Below are positions 57,001 through 64,000 of a stretch of 64,000 nt of DNA, piece after piece. Each line of letters starts with the position of its first letter. Position 1 is the first letter of the stretch. This DNA comes from Azospirillaceae bacterium (GTDB lineage: Bacteria; Pseudomonadota; Alphaproteobacteria; Azospirillales; Azospirillaceae). The stretch covers positions 1 through 64,000 of the forward strand of contig DASQNC010000068.1 of the NCBI GenBank assembly GCA_035645145.1. The letters run 5' to 3'. The notes beneath the pieces are model-generated. The model worked only from the letters and a program-made list of their open reading frames with translations. It made no database searches and was not told the DNA's origin. A program made the translations under genes and the position numbers.

Positions 57001-57410
57001 ACCCTGCGCACGGTGCTGCGCCACGCGACCGGCGGCACCTGGGCCTCGGGTGCGGCCTCCGCCGCCAGCACCAGCAGCCGCCCGCCGGGGGCCACGGGTT
57101 CGGACAGGGCCGACAGTGCCTTGGCACGCCGTCCCAGCACCCCGGCGGACGGCGGTGCACGGTCGCCGGGCAGCCAGTCGCGGGCAGGCAGCAGCACGAC
57201 CTCCAGCCCCGGATGGGCATCCGCGGCGGCGGCGGTCAGCCGTTCGGCGCGCGCCTCGCTGCGGGCAATGAAAACCAGACCGTCCGGCAACCGGCCGGCG
57301 GCCCGGCCCAGCACGACGGCCAGCGCCCCTTCGGGCAGTCGGCCGAGCAGGCCGCCGGACGGAAGGACGGAGGATTGGAACGCGTTGCTCGTTGCGAGTG
57401 TATCGGGCAC
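54027..57410 (-). CDS. Mfd-like (transcription-repair coupling) helicase, divergent paralogue
   Basis: 1127 residues from a GTG. The layout follows Mfd: a UvrB-like N-terminal part, a CarD-like RNA-polymerase interaction domain (IATGDHVVHLDHGIGVVQGL), two RecG-like helicase domains (Walker A in VCGDVGYGKTEVAL, DEEQRFG for the DEAH box, TATPIPRT, QLHQLRGRVGR), the TRG-like motif QRGAGELTGTGQTGH and a C-terminal domain. Compared with canonical Mfd, the stretch after motif Ib reads EPLTASQST where Mfd has SRFRS. The box is DEEQ rather than DEEH, and the CarD-like domain is altered. I think it is the second Mfd-type helicase known from some alphaproteobacteria, though the canonical role is not excluded. 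Confidence 0.85.
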   Translation of the reverse strand: MPDTLATSNAFQSSVLPSGGLLGRLPEGALAVVLGRAAGRLPDGLVFIARSEARAERLTAAAADAHPGLEVVLLPARDWLPGDRAPPSAGVLGRRAKALSALSEPVAPGGRLLVLAAEAAPEAQVPPVAWRSTVRRVAPGDPFDEADWRRWFAFAGYVLDERVDEPGEAAIRGAVLELFPGDAEHPYRIEIADGVVASIRRYDAASQRTLDEATVLRVHPVSELLASPDILKDLAGRLAHGSDAQAELEELLADGGRPRGMELLLSHAHERLVPLTAYMPGAPILFDRGAENRIADRLRLYAEEAGVEARSGNGAGSDGSGLMLDEGGWTAALAGREVHRIGGEEGAAPSTGAAPRALGLPARLRRALEIAGAGQRVVLALESPHARDEVLRRAQGLADAGRVKAVDGWPGPDGIAPGQVGMMVLRVASDFELDRIRVLAPGRAALAGAGARGRRPAVLPAEIATGDHVVHLDHGIGVVQGLETVETDGVPADVLVLEYAQGDRLLVPAADFDRIWRYGGEGAEVRLDRLKGGDAWAARRDALAAEIAVAARDLVRRAKARAKASAPTIEPPRDRMARFAARFGFTETEGQAEAIGAVLADLASGHPMDRLVCGDVGYGKTEVALRAAAAAAFAGYQVAVVAPTTVLARQHLEVFRRRFAGLGVTVEPLTASQSTTARARVAAGLADGSVQVVVGTHAVLGKGVAFQRLGLVVIDEEQRFGARQKQALRRLAQEGRAQGVHTLAMTATPIPRTLQSALVGLRDLSVIDTPPVRRRPVRTFIQPVEEAAVARALRRERSRGGQSFVVVPRIADLDGAASLVRRVLRGARIAVAHGRMKAADLDEAMVGFADGRFDVLVATPIIESGIDVPRANTILVMRPDLFGLAQLHQLRGRVGRGAAQGYGYLLTDPDIPLPERTAKRLGAIESIESLGGGFAIGLADMDQRGAGELTGTGQTGHVNLVGTELYQHLLAGALRRARGEPDPGPDPDVRMAVPQTIPPAYLAEEELRIGLHRRAARARTTEEVDDLAEEVSDRFGPPPQEVDWFLGIARLRCLCREAGLATLAVGPSGMAARPVTARAAPPPWREGEGRMLAPVEATDPDGTLAEAADKVRQLGKPPQGKRRNRPG

Positions 57411-57481
57411 CGGGAGCCTCGTCGGAGGGGACTGGTGCAACACCCCCCCGGAATGGCCGTTCCCCGGTGCGACCGCCCACC

Positions 57482-59260
57482 CTAGCGCAACGGCCAGACC
57501 CATGCGATCAGCAGGGTCCCCAGGCCTAGGACGATCAGGCTCAAGGGCAGGCCGAGTTTCCAGTAATCGCCGAACCGGTAGCCACCCGGCCCCATGACCA
57601 GCGTGTTGCACTGGTGCCCGATGGGGGTCAGGAAGTCGCACGCGGCCCCGACCGCGACCGCCATCAGGAACGGGTCGGGTGACAGGCCCAGCCGCGCGGC
57701 AAGGCCCGCACCGATGGGCGCCATCACAAGCACCGTCGCAGCATTGTTCAGGAACGGCGTGATCGCCATGGCCGCGAACATGGTCAGCCCCAGCGCCCAC
57801 AACGTCGGCAGACCGCCCGCCCCGCTCGCCAGCCATCCCGCGATCAGGTCCGTTGCGCCGGTCGCCCGCAGGGATTCGCTGACCGGAATCAGCGCGCCCA
57901 GCAGCAGGATCACCGGCCAGTCGACCGCACGGTAGGCGTCGTCGAGCGTCAGGGCCCCCGCCAGCACCATGGCCACCGCGGCGCCGAAGAACCCCACCGA
58001 AACCGGCACGATCTGGACCGAAACCAGAGCAACGGCCACCGCGACGATCACCGTCGGCAGCAGAATGCGCTGCGGTTTCCCCAGGGGGATCCGGCGTTCG
58101 GCCAGGGGCAGGCAGCCCAGCGCCTGGAGCGTTTCCGGCATGGTTTCCGCCGCCCCTTGCAGGACGATCAGATCGCCCGGCTGGATACGGATGCGCCGCA
58201 ACCGCTGACGAAGGCGGGCGCCGCGCCGGCTCACCGCCAGCAGGTTCACGCGGAAACGGTCGCGCAACCCGAACTGCTCGACCGAGTTGCCGATCAGGGG
58301 CGACCCCGGGGCGACCACCACCTCGGCCACCGTCACGTCGCGTGCACCGGTTTCGGCCGGGTGGGGCAGAACCTCGTTCGCCAGTTCCAGGCCCGTGGTG
58401 TGCAGCAATTTGTGAATGGCGGCGGCGTCGCCCTGCACCACCAGGATGTCGTCGGCGAAAATCCACCAATGCCCGGCGGGCACATAGCGGCGGAAGCCCT
58501 CGCGGATGATCGCGACGACCGTGATCTCGCCGTCCGCCTTCCGTTCCAGTTGGGCGACGGTCTGGTTGACGGTGGGCGACTGCACCGGCACCCGCAGCTC
58601 GAAGGTGTAGTCCTCGATCGAGAACTGGGCATCGGGGGCCAGGGTGCCCGTGCGGCTGCGGGGCAAAAGGCGCCAGCCGACCGCCAGGAACAGCACGCCC
58701 GCGATGGCGAGGCCGGCCCCAACGGGTGCGAAATCGAACATCCGGAACGGTTGCCCCAGGATTTCGGCCCGCATGCGGGACACGATGATGTTGGGCGAGG
58801 TGCCGATCAGCGTCACCAATCCGCCGAGAAGCGAACCGAACGACAGGGGCATCAGCAGATAGGCGGGGCTGTGCCCGCTGCGCCGCGCCACCTGCGAGGC
58901 GACCGGCAGAAGCATGGCGAGCGCCGCGATGTTCTTGATGAACCCCGACGCGGCGGTGACCAGGGCCGTCAGAACCAGCACTTGGGTCGTCTGGCTCCGC
59001 AGCAGGGGTCGGATCGGCCGGATCGCCCATTCGACGACGCCCGACCGCCCCAGGCCGGCGCTCACCACCAGCGCCGAGGCGACGGTCACCACGATCTCGT
59101 CCCCGAAACCGGTGAAGGCCCGGCCGGCCGGAACAATGCCGATGGCGACGCCGGCCAGGAGCGCCAAGGCGGCGACCACGTCGTAGCGCAACCGTCCCCA
59201 CACCAGGAGCGCGATGACGCCCACGACAAGGGAAATGGCGAGGCCTTGATCGATGGTCAT
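57482..59260 (-). CDS. SLC13-family permease with two RCK_C (TrkA-C) domains
   Basis: 592 residues. Two transport halves, each with a conserved loop: LIGTSPNIIVSRM in the first and FLNNAATVLVMAP plus LTPIGHQCNTLVMGPGGY in the second. Two RCK_C domains (about 205-290 and 295-385; GDLIVLQGAAETM marks the end of the second) lie in the central cytoplasmic insertion. This is the divalent-anion/sulfate class of SLC13-like proteins. The exact anion is not predictable. The start is ATG 59260; a longer frame has no homology. Upstream of and co-oriented with the Mfd-like gene (gap 71 bases). Confidence 0.88.
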   Translation of the reverse strand: MTIDQGLAISLVVGVIALLVWGRLRYDVVAALALLAGVAIGIVPAGRAFTGFGDEIVVTVASALVVSAGLGRSGVVEWAIRPIRPLLRSQTTQVLVLTALVTAASGFIKNIAALAMLLPVASQVARRSGHSPAYLLMPLSFGSLLGGLVTLIGTSPNIIVSRMRAEILGQPFRMFDFAPVGAGLAIAGVLFLAVGWRLLPRSRTGTLAPDAQFSIEDYTFELRVPVQSPTVNQTVAQLERKADGEITVVAIIREGFRRYVPAGHWWIFADDILVVQGDAAAIHKLLHTTGLELANEVLPHPAETGARDVTVAEVVVAPGSPLIGNSVEQFGLRDRFRVNLLAVSRRGARLRQRLRRIRIQPGDLIVLQGAAETMPETLQALGCLPLAERRIPLGKPQRILLPTVIVAVAVALVSVQIVPVSVGFFGAAVAMVLAGALTLDDAYRAVDWPVILLLGALIPVSESLRATGATDLIAGWLASGAGGLPTLWALGLTMFAAMAITPFLNNAATVLVMAPIGAGLAARLGLSPDPFLMAVAVGAACDFLTPIGHQCNTLVMGPGGYRFGDYWKLGLPLSLIVLGLGTLLIAWVWPLR

Positions 59261-59448
59261 TCGGGTGGGACCGGAACGGGCATGTTGGGCCGTCGCTCGG
59301 GCACGGTCGGCACGCGAACGGCCACGACGGTTGACCGTTCCCCAAGACCATGACCGGACCGAGATGTAAAGCCACCGTGCCGGTCCGAACACCGACCCGC
59401 ACTTGCCTCAGGCTCACCCCGCGCTACCATGGGTGGGTTGGAAACCCA

Positions 59449-60213
59449 ATGACCGCGGGCGGTGCGATGACGGACGCCAACGGGCGGATGCAGACGGGTT
59501 ATGGCCGACGGCCGCCCGATCCGGGCTGGCCCGGGGGCGCCCGCATCGCCGTGCAGTTCGCGCTGATCGACGCCGTGGACGACGGGGCGGATGGAATCTA
59601 CGGCCGGCGGGCCGGGCTGTGGCGCCTGCTGCGCCTGTTCGAGGAGCGGCGGCTGCCGCTGACCTGGTTCGCCGCACCGGACACACTGGCGGCCTGCGGC
59701 GAGGCCGTTTCGGCCGTGCGGGACCTTGGCCACGAGATCGCCAGCCACCCGCGTGCAAATCCGTCCGGCTCGCCTGGGGATCTGGCGGCGGCCTTCGCCG
59801 CACATGCCCGGGCCGTGGGCGAACCGCCGGCAGGCTGGTACGGCGGACCGGAGGGTGGCGCCGCCGACGGCAGCGGCCTGCTCTACCGGGCAGCGCCGTT
59901 CCTGGACGACCTCCCCTTCTGGACCTCGACGCAGGGGGGCACCCGCTTGGTCCTGCCGGTCTGGACCGTATCGATCGGCACCGCGGCGGATGGATTCGAT
60001 CAGCTCCATGGCGAGGGGCAGGATGGGGCGCCCAAGCTGATGATGGCCGGGTTGACCATGGGAACCCTGGGCCGCCCCGACACCGCGTCGCATCTGGCCC
60101 GGTTCCTGGACCATGTCCTTGGCTTCGAGCAGGTCTGGATTTGCCGGGCCGTGGACCTGGCCCGGCACTGGCACGACCGGTTCCCGCCGCCGGCCCGGTC
60201 CGGATCCGGATAG
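59449..60213 (+). CDS. Degenerate PuuE/allantoinase-type polysaccharide deacetylase, likely inactive
   Basis: 254 residues against about 300 for the family. The frame is recognisable: GWPGGARIAVQFALIDAVDD, YGRRAGLWRLLRLFEERRLPLTWF, LGHEIASHP, GWYGGPEG, LDDLPFWT, GRPDTASHLARFLDHV and the final ICRAVDLARHWHDRFPP. The expected catalytic and metal residues are gone: the family SHGWRW reads SHPRAN, the LDTND block reads VSIGTAADG, and the GLHxRxxGRP His is Thr (GLTMGTLGRP). A short deletion follows SHP. It looks like a pseudoenzyme or a gene under relaxed selection. The ATG at 59467 is an alternative start. Confidence 0.75.
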   Translation: MTAGGAMTDANGRMQTGYGRRPPDPGWPGGARIAVQFALIDAVDDGADGIYGRRAGLWRLLRLFEERRLPLTWFAAPDTLAACGEAVSAVRDLGHEIASHPRANPSGSPGDLAAAFAAHARAVGEPPAGWYGGPEGGAADGSGLLYRAAPFLDDLPFWTSTQGGTRLVLPVWTVSIGTAADGFDQLHGEGQDGAPKLMMAGLTMGTLGRPDTASHLARFLDHVLGFEQVWICRAVDLARHWHDRFPPPARSGSG

Positions 60214-60220
60214 CGCCCCC

Positions 60221-61195
60221 CTATTGCGCGGCGGCGCGCCGGACGGAGTCGCCGAAGTCCTGTATGGCCGCGTGGTACTCACGCTCCAGCCGGTCGACCA
60301 GCTCGTCGACCGAAGGGATGTCATCGATCTGGCCGCAGCCCTGCCCGGCCGACCAGATGTGCTTCCACGCCTTCATTTCCTGTTCCTGGCCGATGTTCAT
60401 CTTCGGCTTCGTCGTCGGCATGTTGTCGGGGTCGAAGCCGGCCGCGACCAGGCTGGCACGAAGGAAGTTGCCGTTCACACCGGACACCGCCGGCGTGTAC
60501 ACGATGTCGGCGGCCGTCGAATGCAGGACCATCCACTTGAAGGCATCATCGGCGCGGCTTTCACGGGTGACGATGAAGCGGGTGCCCATGTAGGCGATGT
60601 CGGCACCCAGCATCCGGGCGGCCGCGACGGCCCGGCCGTCGGACAGCGCCCCGGCAAGGGCGATGGTCCCGTGGAAGAACCTGCGCACCTCCGGCAGCAG
60701 GGCAAATGGGCTCAGCGTGCCCGCATGACCACCGCCCCCCGCGCACACCAGGATCAGACCGTCGACCCCGGCCTGTGCCGCCTTGCGGGCTTGGCGGACG
60801 TCGATCACGTCATGGAAGACCAGCCCGCCGTAGCGGTGGACCTCCTGCACCACCTCCGGCACCGCCCCCAGCGAGGTGATCACCAGCGGGACCCTGTGCT
60901 TGACGCACAGCGCCAGGTCGGCCTCAACCCGCGCATTGGACCGGTGGACGATCAGGTTGACGCCGTATGGCGCAATGGGGGTGCCGGGTGACACCACCTG
61001 CGCCACCTCCAAGGCGGCCTTGATCATCACAAGCCAATCTTCGAAGCCCTCGCTGGTGCGTTGGTTGAGGGATTGGATCGTCCCCACCACGCCCGCACGA
61101 CATGCCGCGATGGCAAGCTCCGGGCCGGAGACCAGAAACATCGGCGCCGCGATCACCGGCAATCGAAGCCGGCCTTGGAAGCTCGCAGGCAGCAT
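60221..61195 (-). CDS. NAD(P)H-dependent flavin oxidoreductase, nitronate monooxygenase-like
   Basis: 324 residues. FMN-binding TIM barrel: RLPVIAAPMFLVSGPELAIAACRAGVVGTI at the start, CAGGGGHAGTLSPFALLPEV (phosphate loop and catalytic His region) and GADIAYMGTRFIVTRES. The ending EYHAAIQDF is typical of the 2-nitropropane dioxygenase family. It oxidises nitronates or related substrates; the class is broad. GAGGAGGGG lies before the ATG. Convergent to the deacetylase-like gene, eight bases apart. Confidence 0.85.
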   Translation of the reverse strand: MLPASFQGRLRLPVIAAPMFLVSGPELAIAACRAGVVGTIQSLNQRTSEGFEDWLVMIKAALEVAQVVSPGTPIAPYGVNLIVHRSNARVEADLALCVKHRVPLVITSLGAVPEVVQEVHRYGGLVFHDVIDVRQARKAAQAGVDGLILVCAGGGGHAGTLSPFALLPEVRRFFHGTIALAGALSDGRAVAAARMLGADIAYMGTRFIVTRESRADDAFKWMVLHSTAADIVYTPAVSGVNGNFLRASLVAAGFDPDNMPTTKPKMNIGQEQEMKAWKHIWSAGQGCGQIDDIPSVDELVDRLEREYHAAIQDFGDSVRRAAAQ

Positions 61196-61380
61196 GGCCC
61201 CTCCTCAGGTCCATCGGATACGGTCCCACGATGGCGTGCGTCCCGCACCGCGTCCAGTTGGAACCGAACAGCTGTTAGGTCCCGGATGTGCCCGCGCCCC
61301 AACAGGATTAAACCGAAGGGATTTGCCCCGGCGCCTCCACGACACATCTTAAGGGGCGGCCGCAACCGGACCGGATCCGC

Positions 61381-62451
61381 ATGCCCCTCGACACATCCCT
61401 TCTCACGCCGCCGGCCCCCTTGCCTGCCGTTCCGCCGGATCATCCCCCGATGTCGGCTCACGGCCGTGTCGGGGTCCTGCTGCTGAATCTCGGTACGCCG
61501 GACGGCACCGACTTCTGGTCGATGCGCCGCTACCTGCGGGAGTTCCTGAGCGACCGGCGGGTGATCGAGGTCAATCCCGTCCTGTGGCAGCTCATCCTCA
61601 ACCTCATCATCCTGAACACCCGGCCCAGGCGCAGCGGCCGTCTATACGCGGCGATCTGGAACAAGGAACGGAACGAAAGCCCTCTTCGGACCATCACCCG
61701 CGAACAGGCCGAAGGTCTGGCCGGCGCACTGGCGGCCCGTTACGGCGACCGGATCGTGGTGGACTGGGCCATGCGCTATGGAACGCCATCCACGGCCGCG
61801 GGTATCAAGGCGCTCCAGGCGGCGGGCTGCCAGCGGATCCTGCTGTTCCCGCTCTACCCGCAGTACAGCGCGGCGACCACGGCCACAGCCTGCGATGCCG
61901 CGTTCCGGGCCTTGATGAAGATGCGTTGGCAGCCGGCGGTCCGGGTCGCCCCTTCGTACCACGATGAACCCGCCTACATCGAAGCCCTGGCGGTCTCGAT
62001 CGAACGGCACTTGGCCGGGTTGGATTTCGAGCCCGAGGTGGTGCTGGCCTCCTATCACGGGCTGCCGAAGGCGTACCTGCTGAAGGGCGACCCCTACCAT
62101 TGCTTCTGCGTGAAGACGACGCGGCTGCTGGGGGAACGTCTGGGCTGGCCCGAAGGGCGGCTGCGCATGTCCTTCCAGTCGCGCTTCGGCAGCGAGGAAT
62201 GGCTCAAGCCCTACACCGACGAAACGGTGACGGCCCTGGCGCGGTCGGGCGTCAAGCGGCTCGCCGTCGTCGCGCCGGGGTTCGCCGCCGACTGCCTGGA
62301 GACGCTGGAGGAGCTGGACGTGCAGATCCGCGAGGCCTTCACGGAAAATGGGGGTGAACGTTTCGCCTATCTTCCGTGTTTGAACGCGCAGGCCGGGCAC
62401 ATCGAGATGATGGCCGACCTGATCAGCCGGGAACTTTCGGGCTGGATCTAA
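61381..62451 (+). CDS. hemH: Ferrochelatase
   Basis: Inserts ferrous iron into protoporphyrin IX, the last step of haem synthesis. 356 residues. VGVLLLNLGTPDGTDFWSMRRYLREFLSDRRVIE is the typical N-terminus. The metal-site His is in LASYHGLPKAYLLKGDPYHCFC, and the conserved Glu in VVAPGFAADCLETLEELD. A 28-residue Pro-rich N-terminal extension precedes the core. No other haem gene is nearby. Confidence 0.95.
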   Translation: MPLDTSLLTPPAPLPAVPPDHPPMSAHGRVGVLLLNLGTPDGTDFWSMRRYLREFLSDRRVIEVNPVLWQLILNLIILNTRPRRSGRLYAAIWNKERNESPLRTITREQAEGLAGALAARYGDRIVVDWAMRYGTPSTAAGIKALQAAGCQRILLFPLYPQYSAATTATACDAAFRALMKMRWQPAVRVAPSYHDEPAYIEALAVSIERHLAGLDFEPEVVLASYHGLPKAYLLKGDPYHCFCVKTTRLLGERLGWPEGRLRMSFQSRFGSEEWLKPYTDETVTALARSGVKRLAVVAPGFAADCLETLEELDVQIREAFTENGGERFAYLPCLNAQAGHIEMMADLISRELSGWI

Positions 62452-63021
62452 TGGCCCGTCGCGCCAGAGTCGGTCGCACGGGCGCCCCCTTCTGCGCGGA
62501 TAGTATTAGGCTCGAATTTCTCAATATTCGACGGCGGTTTTAGCACTTCCGCCAAGCCTGGACTTCCTTTCCCTTTCATTTCAAGCAGATGCAGCCATTC
62601 GCCGAAAGGTGGGGCACGACCGAGTGTGGCGACATTGCCGCGTACGGACAGATCATTGCCCCAGAGGCGACAAAAGATCGCCACTGGCGATAGTGCATGC
62701 TGCCGATATCGGAGTATCGTTTCCTTGGCGGGTCCAAGAGGCCCCGGACCCGCCCGATGACGGCGAAGGAACGTCCCACCGGGGGACTGCCGCGAAAACC
62801 GGCCGGCGGACGACCACTGCCGGTGGCAAATGGCCAATGCGGTGGAGGGGCCGCGTAAACGGGCGATGGATGATCGTCCCGGGCGTAATTCGACGAAGGT
62901 GCAGAACCTTCAAGGGTCTTGATCCTGTTTACATACCGAGGGCGGTGCTGCGCCGACGGCGCGCGGATGGTCGCCCGACGGAATTCCGGCACATGTCGCG
63001 CGCGTGGGTTTGGAGGAGCAG
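62452..63021. other. Long intergenic stretch between hemH and prkA
   Basis: 570 bases without a supported gene on either strand. The first 140 bases are AT-richer (for example CGAATTTCTCAATATTCGAC). No intrinsic terminator with a T tract is seen after hemH. No sigma-54 or heat-shock consensus is recognised before prkA. The last bases contain the prkA ribosome-binding site GGAGGAG (63012-63018). A small regulatory RNA or long 5' leader is possible but unsupported. Confidence 0.4.
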
Positions 63022-64000
63022 ATGGCCGACGGCAGCCTTGCGGAACTCTACAGGCAGCGTTTCGAGGATCGTCGGGAGGCGGAAATGTCTCTCGGCGACT
63101 ATCTGGACGGGTGTCGAAGCGACCCGACGATGTACGCTTCGGCCGCCGAGCGCATGCTCGCGGCGATCGGCGAACCGGAGGTGGTGGACACCTCGCGGGA
63201 TAGCCGCCTTGGTCGGATCTTCATGAACCGGACGATCAAGGTCTACCCGGCATTCAACGACTTTTACGGGATGGAAGAGACGATCGAGCGGATCGTCGGC
63301 TTCTTCCGCCATGCCGCCCAGGGATTGGAGGAGCGCAAGCAGATCCTCTACCTGCTGGGGCCGGTGGGCGGCGGCAAATCCTCGCTGGCCGAACGGCTGA
63401 AGACGTTGATGGAAAAGCAACCCGTCTACGTCCTGAAGGCGGGCAAGGAGATGAGCCCCGTCTTCGAAAGCCCGCTCGGGCTGTTCGACCCGCTGGAAAT
63501 GGGCGCGCTGCTGGAGAAGGAATACAAAATTCCCCGCCGGGCGCTGACCGGGCTGATGAGCCCGTGGGCGGCCAAGCGGCTCGAGGAGTTCCGCGGCGAC
63601 ATCAACCGCTTTACCGTCTGCAAGGTCTATCCCAGCAAGCTCCGGCAGATCGGCGTTGCCAAGGTCGAGCCCGGCGACGAGAACAACCAGGATATTTCCA
63701 GCCTGGTCGGCAAGGTCGACATCCGCAAGCTCGAGGCCTACAGCCAGAACGATCCCGACGCCTACAGCTTCTCCGGCGGCCTGAACCGCGCCAACCAGGG
63801 CATCCTCGAGTTCGTCGAGATGTTCAAGGCGCCGATCAAGATGCTGCACCCCCTGCTCACCGCGACGCAGGAGGGCAACTACATCGGCACCGAGAACATC
63901 GGTGCGATCCCCTACCAGGGCTTGATCCTCGCCCACTCCAACGAAGCGGAGTGGCAGACCTTCAAGAACAACAAGAACAACGAAGCCTTCATCGACCGCA
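63022..64000 (+). CDS. prkA: PrkA family serine protein kinase (5' part, runs off the window)
   Basis: The visible 326 residues are about half of the normal length of roughly 640. The AAA domain has Walker A GPVGGGKSS (113-121), FNDFYGMEETIERIVGFFRHAAQG just before it, and the PrkA-specific stretch SGGLNRANQGILEFVEMFK. GGAGGAG precedes the ATG by a few bases. PrkA is a serine kinase linked to stationary-phase and stress responses; its gene is usually followed by yeaH and a spoVR-type gene, which would lie beyond the edge. Confidence 0.93.
   Translation, partial: MADGSLAELYRQRFEDRREAEMSLGDYLDGCRSDPTMYASAAERMLAAIGEPEVVDTSRDSRLGRIFMNRTIKVYPAFNDFYGMEETIERIVGFFRHAAQGLEERKQILYLLGPVGGGKSSLAERLKTLMEKQPVYVLKAGKEMSPVFESPLGLFDPLEMGALLEKEYKIPRRALTGLMSPWAAKRLEEFRGDINRFTVCKVYPSKLRQIGVAKVEPGDENNQDISSLVGKVDIRKLEAYSQNDPDAYSFSGGLNRANQGILEFVEMFKAPIKMLHPLLTATQEGNYIGTENIGAIPYQGLILAHSNEAEWQTFKNNKNNEAFIDR

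Overview
This window is one continuous high-GC stretch with tightly packed genes. Gene content points to an alphaproteobacterium, probably of the Rhodospirillales/Azospirillum-like group: a PHB-depolymerase/RHH regulator pair, glutathione-dependent formaldehyde oxidation, an Mfd paralogue, SBP plus sensor-kinase pairs, GlpR/GlpD and PrkA. The taxonomic placement is inferred from gene families, not from a marker tree. No transposase, integrase, rRNA or phage gene is visible.

Layout. 0-1 kb: an initiator tRNA with its terminator, then a five-repeat CRISPR array with type I-C-like repeats and no cas genes, then the 3' remnant of a chemoreceptor gene. 1-11 kb: fatty acid desaturase, PHB depolymerase-like esterase with an RHH regulator, a small periplasmic protein, frmA and frmB (frmB lacks a usable start codon), a dicarboxylate/amino-acid symporter and an intact chemoreceptor. 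11-14.5 kb: an orphan DctP-type binding protein in an operon with a hybrid-free histidine kinase.

14.7-30.1 kb is the most unusual part: a glycan-assembly island. It holds a full set of enzymes for polyprenyl-phosphoryl-D-arabinofuranose (phosphoribosyltransferase of the UbiA type, PAP2-like phosphatase, DprE1-like oxidase, DprE2-like reductase). Alongside are two flippase-type proteins, four or five GT-C-like membrane glycosyltransferases, a DPM1-type GT2, a ChbG-type deacetylase and a secreted DUF4185-like protein, the family that includes endo-D-arabinanases. I infer that the cell makes and trims a D-arabinose-containing surface glycan.

30-36 kb: a DUF1326/DUF2182/FAD-oxidoreductase group and a second orphan binding protein plus kinase pair, this time TAXI-type. 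36-46 kb: arfB, a PaaG-like hydratase, creA, a double cold-shock-domain protein, a HerA-like ATPase, threonine synthase, and glpR-glpD with recognisable GlpR operators. 45-50 kb: an amidohydrolase followed by a complete PotABCD-like ABC importer. 50-64 kb: a BNR-repeat protein, a ChaC remnant, glgX, an Mfd-like helicase, an SLC13 transporter, a probably inactive polysaccharide deacetylase, a nitronate monooxygenase-like enzyme, hemH, and the 5' half of prkA running off the end.
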